64,000 nt of DNA from Parastagonospora avenae f. sp. tritici 18332-5 (Eukaryota > Ascomycota > Dothideomycetes > Pleosporales > Phaeosphaeriaceae), in NCBI GenBank assembly GCA_022559985.1, contig JAFJTR010000064.1:119241-183240 (forward strand). Reading direction: 5' to 3'. Shown one piece after another: positions 54,857 to 64,000 of the stretch. Made by a program: the position numbers and the translations under genes. How positions within the stretch are numbered: position 1 is the first letter of the stretch; every line of letters begins with the position of its first letter. Below the pieces are notes generated by a model. The model ran no database searches. It was not told the origin of the DNA and saw only the letters and a list, made by a program, of their open reading frames with translations.

Positions 54857-56321
54857 AGGTGGGGATGGGAACTGAGTTGGGAAATTGCAGTGGGGTATCG
54901 GTTTGTAAATGAGAGCGACGATGAGGACTGGATTTAGTGCTGGATATTTGCAGGGTATATTCCAGTGCTGATGCCATTAGCTGTTGGAATAAAGATTGAA
55001 TAACTTGTATGAGTACAAATTCTATCAATAGTGGGAGTGGCAGCCTGTTGGCAGATGGTCTACTACATCTTTCGAATGCAAGAAAATGAACTTCGCGATC
55101 CTGCGCAAATCAGTACCACGATGCATAATGCATATGTGCTCTGCTTCGACCTAATCCACTTTTGAAAGTCAACTAATCTCTGATACATAATACTGAATCG
55201 ACTCCATGGTTTATAAATACGTGGCAAAGTGCTGAAATGGACTTCAAGTTTATCAGCTTTACATTGTTTTGAATGATATCAAGGATTTCTGACCCAGTGT
55301 GAACGAATATTGCTGCAATTTTTGCCTATGATCCATTGTCGGTCTCGTAGTAACATTGTAATTTAGGTAGAATTCCGCACCGTTGTCTTAAGGTTAGCTA
55401 GGCCAATGTTGTGATAAGGTGTAGGAACTCTAGAAGCACCTGTATAGCCTTTTAACGAGTAGTTAAACTTCGCACAGATGTATCTCCAGAAATATTCAAC
55501 ACTGGTTTCAGATGATTCAGTAAAGCTGTGTTTCTTCATGGTCTTTTCGGCATTTTACGACGCCTTACTCACTCCGCAAGTCCATTCAACCTCACATATA
55601 AGATAATGACTATTCTCTATTGCTCTTTTTGAGTCGACGTAGAGCGCGCTTCAATTGTTGTAACGTCTGGTGGCGGTTTACGTTAGTGATTCTTTGATCG
55701 CCAGAGTTGGCTGCATTCTAAAGGCCAACGTGCCCGAAATGGTTGATTATAGTATCATGGCGCTCAAGATTCAATCACCAGTGTCGATTCACTTGTTCTT
55801 GATCTTGACAGAGGCAATGTCGTGATGGGGTGTGTGGGTGTGATAACGATTAGTGTATATTCAGACATGTCGACTATCGGTGTGTTTTCTTCGTATCATT
55901 CAATCCCAGTGTTGATACGGCAAATGTGAGGTTGAATCAAGTAACGGTCGCTGCAACGAGTTGAGGTAGATGATTGATTGATTCGAGGTGGGCTGTAGCT
56001 CGCGTACGACCTGAATCCCACCCCACGGCACGGGCCACACAAGTGGTCACGTACTCGCCACGTACGTACGATGGCTCGAAACTAAGAGCAACCAACACCC
56101 AGTCACTTTTGTGTCTTCATTGGGTGTCACAAGAATCTCGGAGCTTCAGTCCAACGTGATTGAAATGTCTGCATTGTTCTTGTTTCGCACGTCTGAAATC
56201 GAGGTGACTGTCTGAATGAATTTCACAGCGCTTCTTTTGAGGAACTGATATCACGAGTGAAGAAGCCTCTTGCGCATCTTAAAAGATCGGCCATGTGTGG
56301 TACACGTGCCGCGAGAGTGTC
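54857..56321. other. AT-rich intergenic DNA
   Basis: No gene, tRNA-like copy or paired transposon ends recognised. Confidence 0.4.
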
Positions 56322-57526
56322 TTAAGTATCTGGACGGAATTGGTGTTCCACGAACCATTTGTAGTCCGGGATCATGTTGCGCTTCTTGTCCTCCTCTGCC
56401 TTCAATAACATCTGGTCCAAGAGGCTGTAGTCTGCATCGTCCTTGACAATGAGGCCCTCGCGCAGAGTGACGGTTCCGTCGTTCATGTCCCGGATCTCCT
56501 CTGGTTTGACAAGTTCTACAACATCTTTAGTATGGCATCCATTCCAATATACACTGATATCTGACTTACTCAAAGCTCGCTCCCAACCCATCATCTTATC
56601 CCTCAAATCAAGTTTCTCCATGTCCAGGATCCAAGTGATATCAGTCCATTTGTCGACACTGTCCGAAATTTTATAGGACGAGAAGACTTTGACATTGAAG
56701 CCTCGTGCTTTGAATTCGTTAAAGACAAGGCCAAATTCGAACACATTAGAACAGCAAGAGCTGTAGCCGCTTGATTATGCGCATGCCGCCAAAGTCGATC
56801 CGGAACGTGATAGTACCACTGCGTTGCTTCAGCAACTACAGTCTTCCGATCTTTGAACGGGCGGTAGGAAATTCTTGTCTCATGATTTGGCCTAGCTGAT
56901 TTGGACTGATGGTGATGTTGCAGGATCGAATGAAGTCGGCCGGTCACATAGTGTGGCATTCGAACTCTCCCTCAATCAAGTTGGTAAGAATGTCGATGTT
57001 GGCAGGTGTGGATGGTGTGGAATCATACGGCGAGCAATGAAACTGGAGAACAGTATTTCCGTAGAAGAACTCGGTAGACTCGTGGGCGAAACCTGCCCCA
57101 ACAAAAGCGGGTTGCCGCCAATGTGGAAGAGTTGGTGAATCGCCGTCGAGACGCCTTGACTCAAAAAACACTTGATGCATTGCTTGCACGAATTCGCCGC
57201 CGTCCAATATGTATAGGTACGAGTAGTAGGACTCAGGATCGTTTGCATGTAGGTAAGAGTAGATCAGATCTCGTACCTCGCGGGGAACAGCTGCATAGAA
57301 CTTTGTTGCGAAGTCCTGCAGCCCGGTGCGAAGAACGCGAGATACATGCGGTCGTGGTTTCGCTTCTCGCTGTTTGATATTAGCATCATAAAAGTTGTGT
57401 CTGCGGCAGAACTTACAGAGTCCCATGCGGGTCTGGGGCCACGTTTGGATGGGGCTCAGCGCGCTCATCGATATCGCCATTGCCGATATTTAGAGCCTTG
57501 AGCTCACTGTCGAGTACGCTGGCCAT
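56322..57526 (-). pseudogene. Broken member of the 'PREVRDLIYS' family
   Basis: Close paralog of the intact gene at 58194. A leader exon from ATG 57526 to a GTAAGT donor (57417/57416) does not join the main exon in frame. The main exon has 'FYAAVPREVRDLIYSYLHAN' and 'GAGFAHESTEFFYGNTVLQFH', then TGA at about 56944. The frame resumes as 'DFIRSCNITISPNQLGQIMRQ' and hits TAG and TAA, then a third frame completes 'KARGFNVKVFSSYKISDS...LREGLIVKDDADYSLLDQMLL' to the end. A good 54-nt intron (GTAAGT...TTGTAG, near 56573-56520) is still present. So frameshifts and stops have disabled it. Confidence 0.75.
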
Positions 57527-58193
57527 CTTGCTCAACAGCCAGTCGCGTGCTGTTCTACTGTCAACGTTAGCTTTACGGTACACTGAACTGTCAAACTCGG
57601 TGGCTTACTAGCGCGGACTTTCGCAGTTGGGTCAGTGGAGGGCAGTGGTCGAAAGTATTTGAAGGTGAGTCCAATTGATAAAGTCGGGGTGGGTCCTCTA
57701 CACAAGCCGCAACTAGCGCTCCCGCACTTGGTGCCGATGCCGCGCAGTCACGTGCACCCGGACTTCACCAACGCACTGCCCAGGCGGCTATTCGCGATTT
57801 AGCAGACGAAGCTCTAGATATAATAGCCTGGATGTATACACGGGCGATTGGAGTGAGAATGCTGATCATGAAAATGATTTGTAGTACTTCAGGATGTGTC
57901 AAGGCGGGTAGGGTTGTTCTTAGAGATTGATGTGAGTGAGGGTGAGATTGTGGCAGGTTTTGACAAGGAAGGCTTCTATTAAGATGGGCGGGTGGGTTTG
58001 AGGTCCCGTCAGCCATTGCTCAAGATCAAACGCTATCGCGCAGGCCAACTTCTCGCACCTATCAGAAATACATGAGTCGCGCTGGTAGCTGAACTGGACT
58101 GGCCCCACATAGAACATGACAAGACACATGCCTTGCCTCCATAGCTGGTGGCAAACCAGCTTTTTCTATGACTGGAAGGAGTGGTCAAGATGC
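57527..58193. other. Intergenic between two paralogs
   Basis: A minus-strand open frame at 57920-58129 looks mildly protein-like ('LACAIAFDLEQWLTGPQTHPP') but has no family or start; possible remnant. Confidence 0.3.
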
Positions 58194-59171
58194 TCATACT
58201 TTCCCTAAGTAGTCTTGCCCCAGCTCTTCTCTGTCAGGTTCGTTCAACATCCACTTCAACAAGGCGTAATCCGATTTCTTCTCAAGCGGGACATCTGCGA
58301 GCTTGCATCCAAATAGAAACCTGTCTCTTGGCACATTGGCTAGATTGAACAACTCGTTAGTCGCGTGTCGCACTGTGTAAATGGTGATATGCAGCTTACC
58401 ATACGAAAGGCTCCAGCTTCTGATCTTTGCCAGTAAGTCCTCTTGCGCCATTTTCCACAGAAATTTAATGTTTCGCGCTAGGCTTGTGGGCACACGGCTT
58501 TCCAAGACAACGAAGACGTCGAAGCTTCGACCGTGCTTCTTGAACTTGTATAGCATGGATACTAGAAGCTTCAAAGTTTTGAGGAGGAAATCCAGCTGTC
58601 CAGTCTCATCCACAAACATCATCTCGAGCTGGATCCTGAAAGTGACGTGTGTACATTTCCTCAGCTTGAGCAAAACCTTGGACTGGTCTCTGAAGCTTTC
58701 GAAGAAGTTGTCGTCTATTACCTCGCGATGAGGTCCATGGAAAGTGATGTAGAGGGTGCGAATGAGGTTGATTGGGGTGATTGCGTAGCCGAATGGATCG
58801 CGGAGTAGTAGGTCGTCAAGAGCCTCGACGCTGCACCAATGCGTTTTGAACTGCAATTGTGTGTGCTCGTAGAAGAACTCAGTATACTCGAGAGCGAATT
58901 CATACCCCACGTATGCTTTCGATTGCCAATGCGGAGTCGATCGACGGAGATGGTCGGGCCTCGGTTCCATCTTGTCCTGACCGAGTTTGTCCTGACCGAG
59001 TTTGTCCTGACCGAGTTTGTCCTGACCGCGTTTGTCCTGCGGACTATCGACGGACCGATGAAGGAAGGAGTAGACTAAATCTCGTACTTCGCGCGGCATG
59101 GTAGCATAGAATTCAGTAGCAAGCTCTAAGCAAGTGAACTCTGAATGTGCAGTGAGCTCTACAGCGAGCAT
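58194..59171 (-). CDS. 'PREVRDLVYSFLH' family protein with internal minisatellite
   Basis: Exons 59171-58400 and 58339-58194 (60-nt intron with perfect GACTAAC branch site; in-frame if retained), 305 residues. The family motif 'FYATMPREVRDLVYSFLH' at about 20-37 resembles an F-box-like start, then 'YVGYEFALEYTEFFYEHTQLQF', 'LIRTLYITFHGPHREVIDD' and a helical C-terminus. Between motif and body sits Q-D-K-[RL]-G repeated about four times. Same family as the broken gene at 56322, distantly as the two at 25-27 kb. Function unknown. Unlike those it has no defect. Confidence 0.8.
   Translation of the reverse strand: MLAVELTAHSEFTCLELATEFYATMPREVRDLVYSFLHRSVDSPQDKRGQDKLGQDKLGQDKLGQDKMEPRPDHLRRSTPHWQSKAYVGYEFALEYTEFFYEHTQLQFKTHWCSVEALDDLLLRDPFGYAITPINLIRTLYITFHGPHREVIDDNFFESFRDQSKVLLKLRKCTHVTFRIQLEMMFVDETGQLDFLLKTLKLLVSMLYKFKKHGRSFDVFVVLESRVPTSLARNIKFLWKMAQEDLLAKIRSWSLSYGKLHITIYTVRHATNELFNLANVPRDRFLFGCKLADVPLEKKSDYALLKWMLNEPDREELGQDYLGKV
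58971..59039. repeat. 15-bp coding minisatellite, about 4.6 units
   Basis: Unit CTTGTCCTGACCGAG / TTTGTCCTGACCGAG, nearly perfect; encodes Q-D-K-L-G on the minus strand. Frame kept, so copy number can vary without breaking the gene. Confidence 0.9.
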
Positions 59172-59241
59172 GGTTGTCTGCACGCGGAATTTGCTGTGAC
59201 GCCGTGAGCAATCTTATCCGCCTAAGGACTTGTTGAACATA

Positions 59242-59531
59242 CTACTCCTCGTCTTCCAAGTCCTTTCTAAACTTTTCAAGCTCTTGGTATACCTGCACAA
59301 GCGTTTTACGTTGCTTTTGGATGCCTGATATCGCTCCACCGCGTGACACATATCCAGGGAAGTCCCTAGACTTGGTTATTCGCAGTACAGCTTATTGTGG
59401 CAAGTTCCAATATACCGGAGCACGCGTTCATAATCGACTCGTTTCGTGTGGGCGCTGAACACTCGCTGCAGCCGCAGGGTCAACAGCGTGTCCTGGCCCC
59501 TTCAATTGGGTTCCCGGGTCTTTTCGGCCAT
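59242..59531 (-). CDS. Small coiled-coil protein, 5' end doubtful
   Basis: Two exons join in phase: up to 59416 and 59365-59242 (50-nt intron GTATAT...TCTAG). The spliced product reads 'TLRLQRVFSAHTKRVDYERVLRDFPGYVSRGGAISGIQ' and ends in a charged helix 'VQVYQELEKFRKDLEDEE', clearly protein-like. From ATG 59531 (M-A-E-K-T-R-E-P-N) the same frame meets TGA at codon 10 (59504-59502), so either a nonsense change has killed it, or the true start lies in another exon joined at the CCAG acceptor-like site before the 'DTLLTL' part. Family unknown. Confidence 0.5.
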
Positions 59532-59967
59532 GTCTGGTGCAGTAACCGCGGGCGCGAGAGTAGGGGTCGATAGTGTGGCGGTGGTGGATAAAGGTCGGCG
59601 CCGCAAATACGTTGTCGGGCGCGAGGGCAAACGGAAACAGTAGCACGTGCAGCTGCCGAGTCGCAGCACCGACTATCGCATTTTACTCAGGGTCGACGAT
59701 ATTGAATTGGGTTAAGAATTCTTTACATTGACGAGAGGAAGTATTTGTGGTATGGTATCAAAATGACAGACATATATATTACTCGCAGCCTACCAAATGC
59801 AGCAACCGCTTCTCTTACATCATTGACAAAGCGTGTGATCGCAACTCTGTCCTCACTTGGAAGCCGTTCCCATTTCCAGATCAACTTTCTCACATCAGTC
59901 GTTGATGATCTTCACGACGATTCCCCTGATCACTAGCCGCTCGGTGAGCTCACCGGTTGTTGTCGGC
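59532..59967. other. Intergenic
   Basis: Nothing recognised. Confidence 0.4.
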
Positions 59968-60361
59968 TTAGACGTTGGGAATGGGCTCGTAAGTGTTGTG
60001 AGCCTGGCGGTTGGAGAAGAGGTAGTAGATGAGCATGCCGACAACGGGGAAGAGGAAGACGACAAGAGCCCAGAGGACCTTGTTGGGGACGGGGCGGTTT
60101 GACTTGAAGATCTCAACTGTAGTGCAGCGCGTCAGCTTCAGCCTCAAAACAAACAAACTTCCCAAACGGGCAGCTGTAGATGGGAAGGAGCAGCATAGAC
60201 TCACTCCAAGCAATGATATCGAGAACGAGTACAATGAATCCAACGATGCCGCCACCGGTACCTGCTTGCCATGGCTTCGCGCTCATGGCCGAGACAGGAG
60301 CTGCCTCGGCAAGCATGAAGAAGGAGAGCTGGAGGAGAGCTGCAACGACGAAATTGAACAT
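59968..60361 (-). CDS. Small PLDc_N-like membrane protein
   Basis: Exons 60361-60205 and 60116-59968, 101 residues. The first segment 'VVAALLQLSFFMLAEAAPVSAM' may be a signal anchor; a second, 'GGIVGFIVLVLDIIAW', continues across the intron into 'IEIFKSNRPVPNKVLWALVVFLFPVVGMLIYYLF', the layout of the phospholipase D nuclease N-terminal domain (PF13396), a two-helix membrane module. No catalytic HKD motif, so not an enzyme by itself. Three membrane segments in all. Function unknown. Confidence 0.8.
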
Positions 60362-63350
60362 ATTGGCAGTGTTTTGGAAGTTTACTGTCTGAAAGGGCCG
60401 ATTTTGGAGGGATGATCAGAGTGTTGTTGTAGAAGAGGTTGCTGCCTAGGTTTTGTTCAGTGAAGCGGGGCGGAGCGTGTTTGAGCTGCCGCGGCACGGA
60501 CCTACGTCATCGTGAAATCCGGTCAATGCATAGCGTCGCGTGACCCAGCCCCAAATCCTTCAGAAACTCAGTTTCCATTTCGCGGCAGGATATCGACGAT
60601 GAGACTCGCATGTCGCTTTAAAAGCATGGAGATTCATAATTATACCTCAACGCTGCTTTCGTCTTACTCCATCCAGACTTTGACGCGTGGGCAAATGCGA
60701 CGCGACGCGTCTTGAGAGCGCACGGGTAGCGCAAGACAGCGGCCAGGTGCCTACTACAGATTCTTATCTATGACGGAAAGCGACCAGGATACAAAAGCCA
60801 GCAGCCGGTTTCATAACCTGAAGCACAGCACACGGGGCGTTTCCGTCACATTCGAAACCCGGTGGCACTGTATACATCCAGGCTATGGGACGCTCCAGTT
60901 CCGTTATTGTTAATCTACAGCACTACGACTGCCTACTCTGAGGGCAACTCAGATGTACCTGAAGATCTTGAGGCCTGACAGATGCTGTACTTTACGAGCT
61001 GCGAGTCGACATGAACCACCCGATGGTCGCAGAGAGATGGATGCAGGCATGTTGAATTGGAGCGCTGCAGGAGCTTGTCCAACGAAGGAAGGAGGTCTCC
61101 AAAGTACCGTGGAATCGCAAAGGCGCAGGGTAGGAATGCTTCAAGACCTTGGAGACTCTTTATCATCCGATGCCACTAATGCAGCCCTGCGCGCGCCGAT
61201 CTTCCGTGCCGATTGACGCAGGATAGTATGCGTCTGGTCAAGAATAGTACGAGCAGAGGAGTTCAAAAGAGCTGGCTCTAAGTATGCCGGTCGGAAGTGA
61301 TGTACACAGCGGCGAAGGAAGCCCAAGAAGGCTGATACTTCGCACTCCCTAACATCATGGAACATTGCAGATCGAATTTTCTTGCAAGGCAGCTAGCAGA
61401 GTGTTTCGATCCCCAAGACGGGTTACGAAGACGGACATTCGATCGAAGTCGAACACAAAAGGACACGAATTGCGTGTCCTACTACAGGCAGTCATATTTG
61501 CGGGGAAGCAATCGCAGTTCAACAAATGCATTGAGACCTTGTGGATGCTGCGCTCACCTTCTTGCCGCCAGAAGGGCACGCTGCCTGCTGCCAAACTCTG
61601 CCATTTACCATGTCACTGCCAAGTCCTGACGACTCGCGAAGGTTCAGTGGACAATACGAGCATTGAGGTCTCGTATATGCACATACCATATAGGTAGTTC
61701 TGCTTGGCTTGCAAGTTGGAACACCCTCAGTCCAGTCAAGTGTATTAACCAGCTCCGCCGAGCTACCTGTCCGTTGACCTGAGCCGGAACAGACGCCTTG
61801 GCAAATTGAAGCTTGTTTTGATTAATATGCTTCGATAGCAACAAGAAAAGATATACGCAGGGTGAGCGACAGGGGAACATTATATTCGAAAATATCCATG
61901 GTCAGCTCACCGATGTATTCATATCAGTGTTCCTCAGGATCCAATCGCAACGTTCTCCGGGGGCCATATTGACTCGTGCAATTACATAAGTTCGTTTTCA
62001 CGCCTGAGACTACGAAAAACGAGCGATCTCTGATCGCAATTTACGTCCCGCAGTTCAGTCTTTAGCCAATCGCAAGAGAGACGTTAGAAGTGATCGTCAT
62101 ACACAGGAACTATTTTTGGCTGGCAGACTTTCGGCTAGTGCCAGATGCAGTGGTCATGGTTTAGATACCAAGACGAGCCATCGTCTTGGCGTGAATAGCA
62201 GGCTTTGGTGTCCTGCATTTCACAGCCATGGAATTGGATGAACCAGACTCTTCAACGGAAACATCTTGAAGCCTCTTAGGTCGTTGTTTCAACCTCAAGT
62301 AGGATATGGTTACCTCCAAGCTCGTGATACATCCCGCATCGTCACCAACCACTGGGGTTCACTCACAATCATAGCCGACTCAGTGAAGTTTACTCATGGT
62401 AGACGATGCAAGACATTTTCGATAGCGGCCATGCGCCTGCGCCTTGGCAAATTTATTCCAGGATCCAGGACTTTGGAAAGTTGTCCACCAGGAACAGCTT
62501 CCGCTGTGTGGCAGACGAAGTTTGGGTCGGCACCGGGCAAACTGCCAAGGCGCCTCCCCGCATCACGTCCACATCGCGTCTGGGGAAACAGCCGCTCCCT
62601 CTCTCAACGCCTGACGATCTTCAAAAGCTTGGTTCTAGTTCGAACCAGCGTGCCTGTACCGCTTCTTTGGTGTCTTGGCCTCCGCAATCGCGTCTAGAAC
62701 AATCGACACTTCAATCGTGATCACTTGCCAACTGCCCGAGTTTGCCGATAGGAGTAGGAACAACACGAGCGCCAGTCAGCACGCTCATTAGCTAACGTCT
62801 ACCGGCTTTGCGCGAAGCTGTTGAATAGTAGCTTCAAGACTCTCCTCCCGAAGTGGACCGACATGATGCTACGAGCTACAAAGAGTCTAGGCAACACTCT
62901 GCCGCATGCGCCCAGAACGTCCGTTCCTTCAAGGAGAAGCTCCCTATGGCACACATCCGGTTTCCGGCCCATCGTATGACGTTTGCCACGTTCGTATCAT
63001 GATCTTTAACACCCGCTGAAGGTTCTCACAACGCTTACGCTAGCTACGTGGTGATGAGACACTGGAAACTAAGAATTTAGGACTGCTCTAAGACGAAATT
63101 TCGATAGTTGACACGGTAATGGCGCGAACATTTCGTAATTAGGATGTGTTCTGTGCCGCTGTGCGGAAGATCTGGCCTGAGAATGCGAATATAAAGAACA
63201 GCAATCGTTCCGGATTATCCAAGTATCAGTTTTGTGTCAGGCTTCATTGCTTCACAACCTGAACCATCTATCGCTCTCCATCTGTCGTTCATATCAGCAT
63301 TTCAACGCTTCAGTCATCTCTTGTTATACACAACTTCACCACACGCCAAC
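60362..63350. other. Long stretch without a supportable gene
   Basis: Nearly 3 kb. Several short open frames (for example 61365-61697 plus, 61278-61466 minus) are weakly protein-like but have no start, family or splice partners. Possibly decayed genes. The last 150 bp act as leader of the next gene. Confidence 0.35.
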
Positions 63351-64000
63351 ATGAGGTTCTCACAAGCGGCATTGGTCGCAATTCTTGCGGCTACAGTGGC
63401 TTCAAAGCCCATTGTAGCTCGCACTGAAGATGCAAAGGCCATGGAGGAGTACAATAAGTGTTGTGACACTCGTGACAAGCACGACCCCAAGCTTGTTTGC
63501 ACACCACCGCGTAAGTTGTACCATCACGCTGCATAGTACAAGTCAGTATGCGTTTGTATTACTGACACAGCTGCAGAACCTAAGCCGCACCCAGAGCCGC
63601 ACCCAGAGTCGCCCAAAGATGAGCAACCCCATTCTAAGCCACCCAAGGAGGAGTATCCTCATCCCGAGCCTCCGAAGGATGACAAACCTCACCCAGAGCC
63701 GCCCAAGGAACCTAAGCCGCATCCAGAGCCTCCCAAAGAGCCTAAGCCTCACCCAGAGCCTCCCAAGGATGAGAAGCCTCACCCAGAGCCGCCCAAGGAA
63801 CCTAAGCCTCATCCAGAGCCTCCCAAGGATGAGAAGCCTCACCCAGAGCCGCCCAAGGAACCTAAGCCTCATCCAGAGCCTCCCAAGGATGAGAAGCCTC
63901 ACCCAGAGCCTCCCAAGGATGAGAAACCTCACCCAGAGCCGCCCAAGGAACCTAAGCCTCATCCAGAGCCTCCCAAAGAGCCTAAGCCTCACCCAGAGCC
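63351..64000 (+). CDS. Secreted protein with proline-rich decapeptide repeats, 3' cut
   Basis: Exon 1 63351-63510, intron 63511-63570, exon 2 63571 to beyond the window. A clear signal peptide, 'MRFSQAALVAILAATVASKP', is followed by a short mature region with three Cys (C-C at 'YNKCCDTRDKH' and one more before the intron). After the splice a repeat of ten residues begins, P-H-P-E-P-P-K-[DE]-[EP]-K, at least twelve times, Cys-free. Likely cell-wall associated or extracellular. His/Pro/Lys/Glu repeat could bind metal or wall polymers (inference). Length unknown. Confidence 0.88.
63590..64000. repeat. 30-bp coding tandem repeat, continuing past the window
   Basis: Unit cctcacccagagcctcccaa plus ggatgagaag or ggaacctaag; about thirteen units, differing mainly at the last third, with higher-order alternation DEK / EPK. 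In frame. Confidence 0.9.

Noticed and set aside
58971..59039. CRISPR-like direct repeats
   Set aside because: No spacers; 15-bp in-frame minisatellite in a eukaryotic coding region.
63543..63992. Minus-strand Leu/Arg-rich repeat protein
   Set aside because: It is the shadow of the in-frame proline-rich repeat, which has a signal peptide and intron.

Overview
This window reads as nuclear DNA of a filamentous ascomycete (Pezizomycotina; Dothideomycetes is my best guess, by inference only). Evidence seen: many genes with short 48-100 nt GT-AG introns, a Zn2Cys6 regulator, a HET-domain protein, a PTH11-like seven-helix protein, MCT-type MFS carriers, an isocyanide synthase fused to a TauD-type oxygenase, a Ras protein with a CAAX end, a PP4-type phosphatase, and a family of small proteins with an N-terminal 'LPxEIRNxIYExAL / PREVRDLIYSxLH' motif. 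Gene models were built by hand: exons were joined only where splice sites, reading phase and protein family agree.

Left part (1-24.6 kb) looks like a secondary-metabolite locus: a Zn2Cys6 regulator (cut by the window edge), an MCT-like MFS carrier, a HET protein, a zinc-ribbon protein of unknown role, an isocyanide synthase-dioxygenase fusion, a second MCT-like MFS carrier divergent from it, a phenol-hydroxylase-type FAD monooxygenase, an NTF2/SnoaL-like small protein, an unknown protein and a POT/PTR2 peptide transporter. The synthase, FAD enzyme, carriers and regulator together suggest an isocyanide pathway; its product cannot be read from the sequence.

Middle (24.9-36 kb): two decayed tandem paralogs, one split by a young hAT-like MITE; a second MITE family with 4-bp target duplications; then housekeeping genes: GMF (actin), a MoaB/CinA-type protein and Ras. 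Region 36.0-38.0 kb holds five head-to-tail copies of a tRNA-like element: A box, B box, acceptor/anticodon/T-arm pairing and a T-tract terminator, but with a 100-200 nt structured insert in place of the anticodon loop. Two further copies lie at 45.7 kb and 50.3 kb. Stem changes compensate between copies. I regard this as the most likely undescribed system here.

Right part (38.5-64 kb): a broken P450 gene beside a second member of the 4-bp-TSD MITE family, a MYND-finger protein, a frameshifted unknown gene, the PTH11-like receptor, an SRPBCC protein, PP4c with a large insert, a DUF4385-like protein, a three-domain A-T-C NRPS, a broken and an intact member of the PREVRDLIYS family (the intact one with a 15-bp in-frame minisatellite), a PLDc_N-like small membrane protein, and at the edge a secreted Cys-containing protein with a proline-rich decapeptide repeat.
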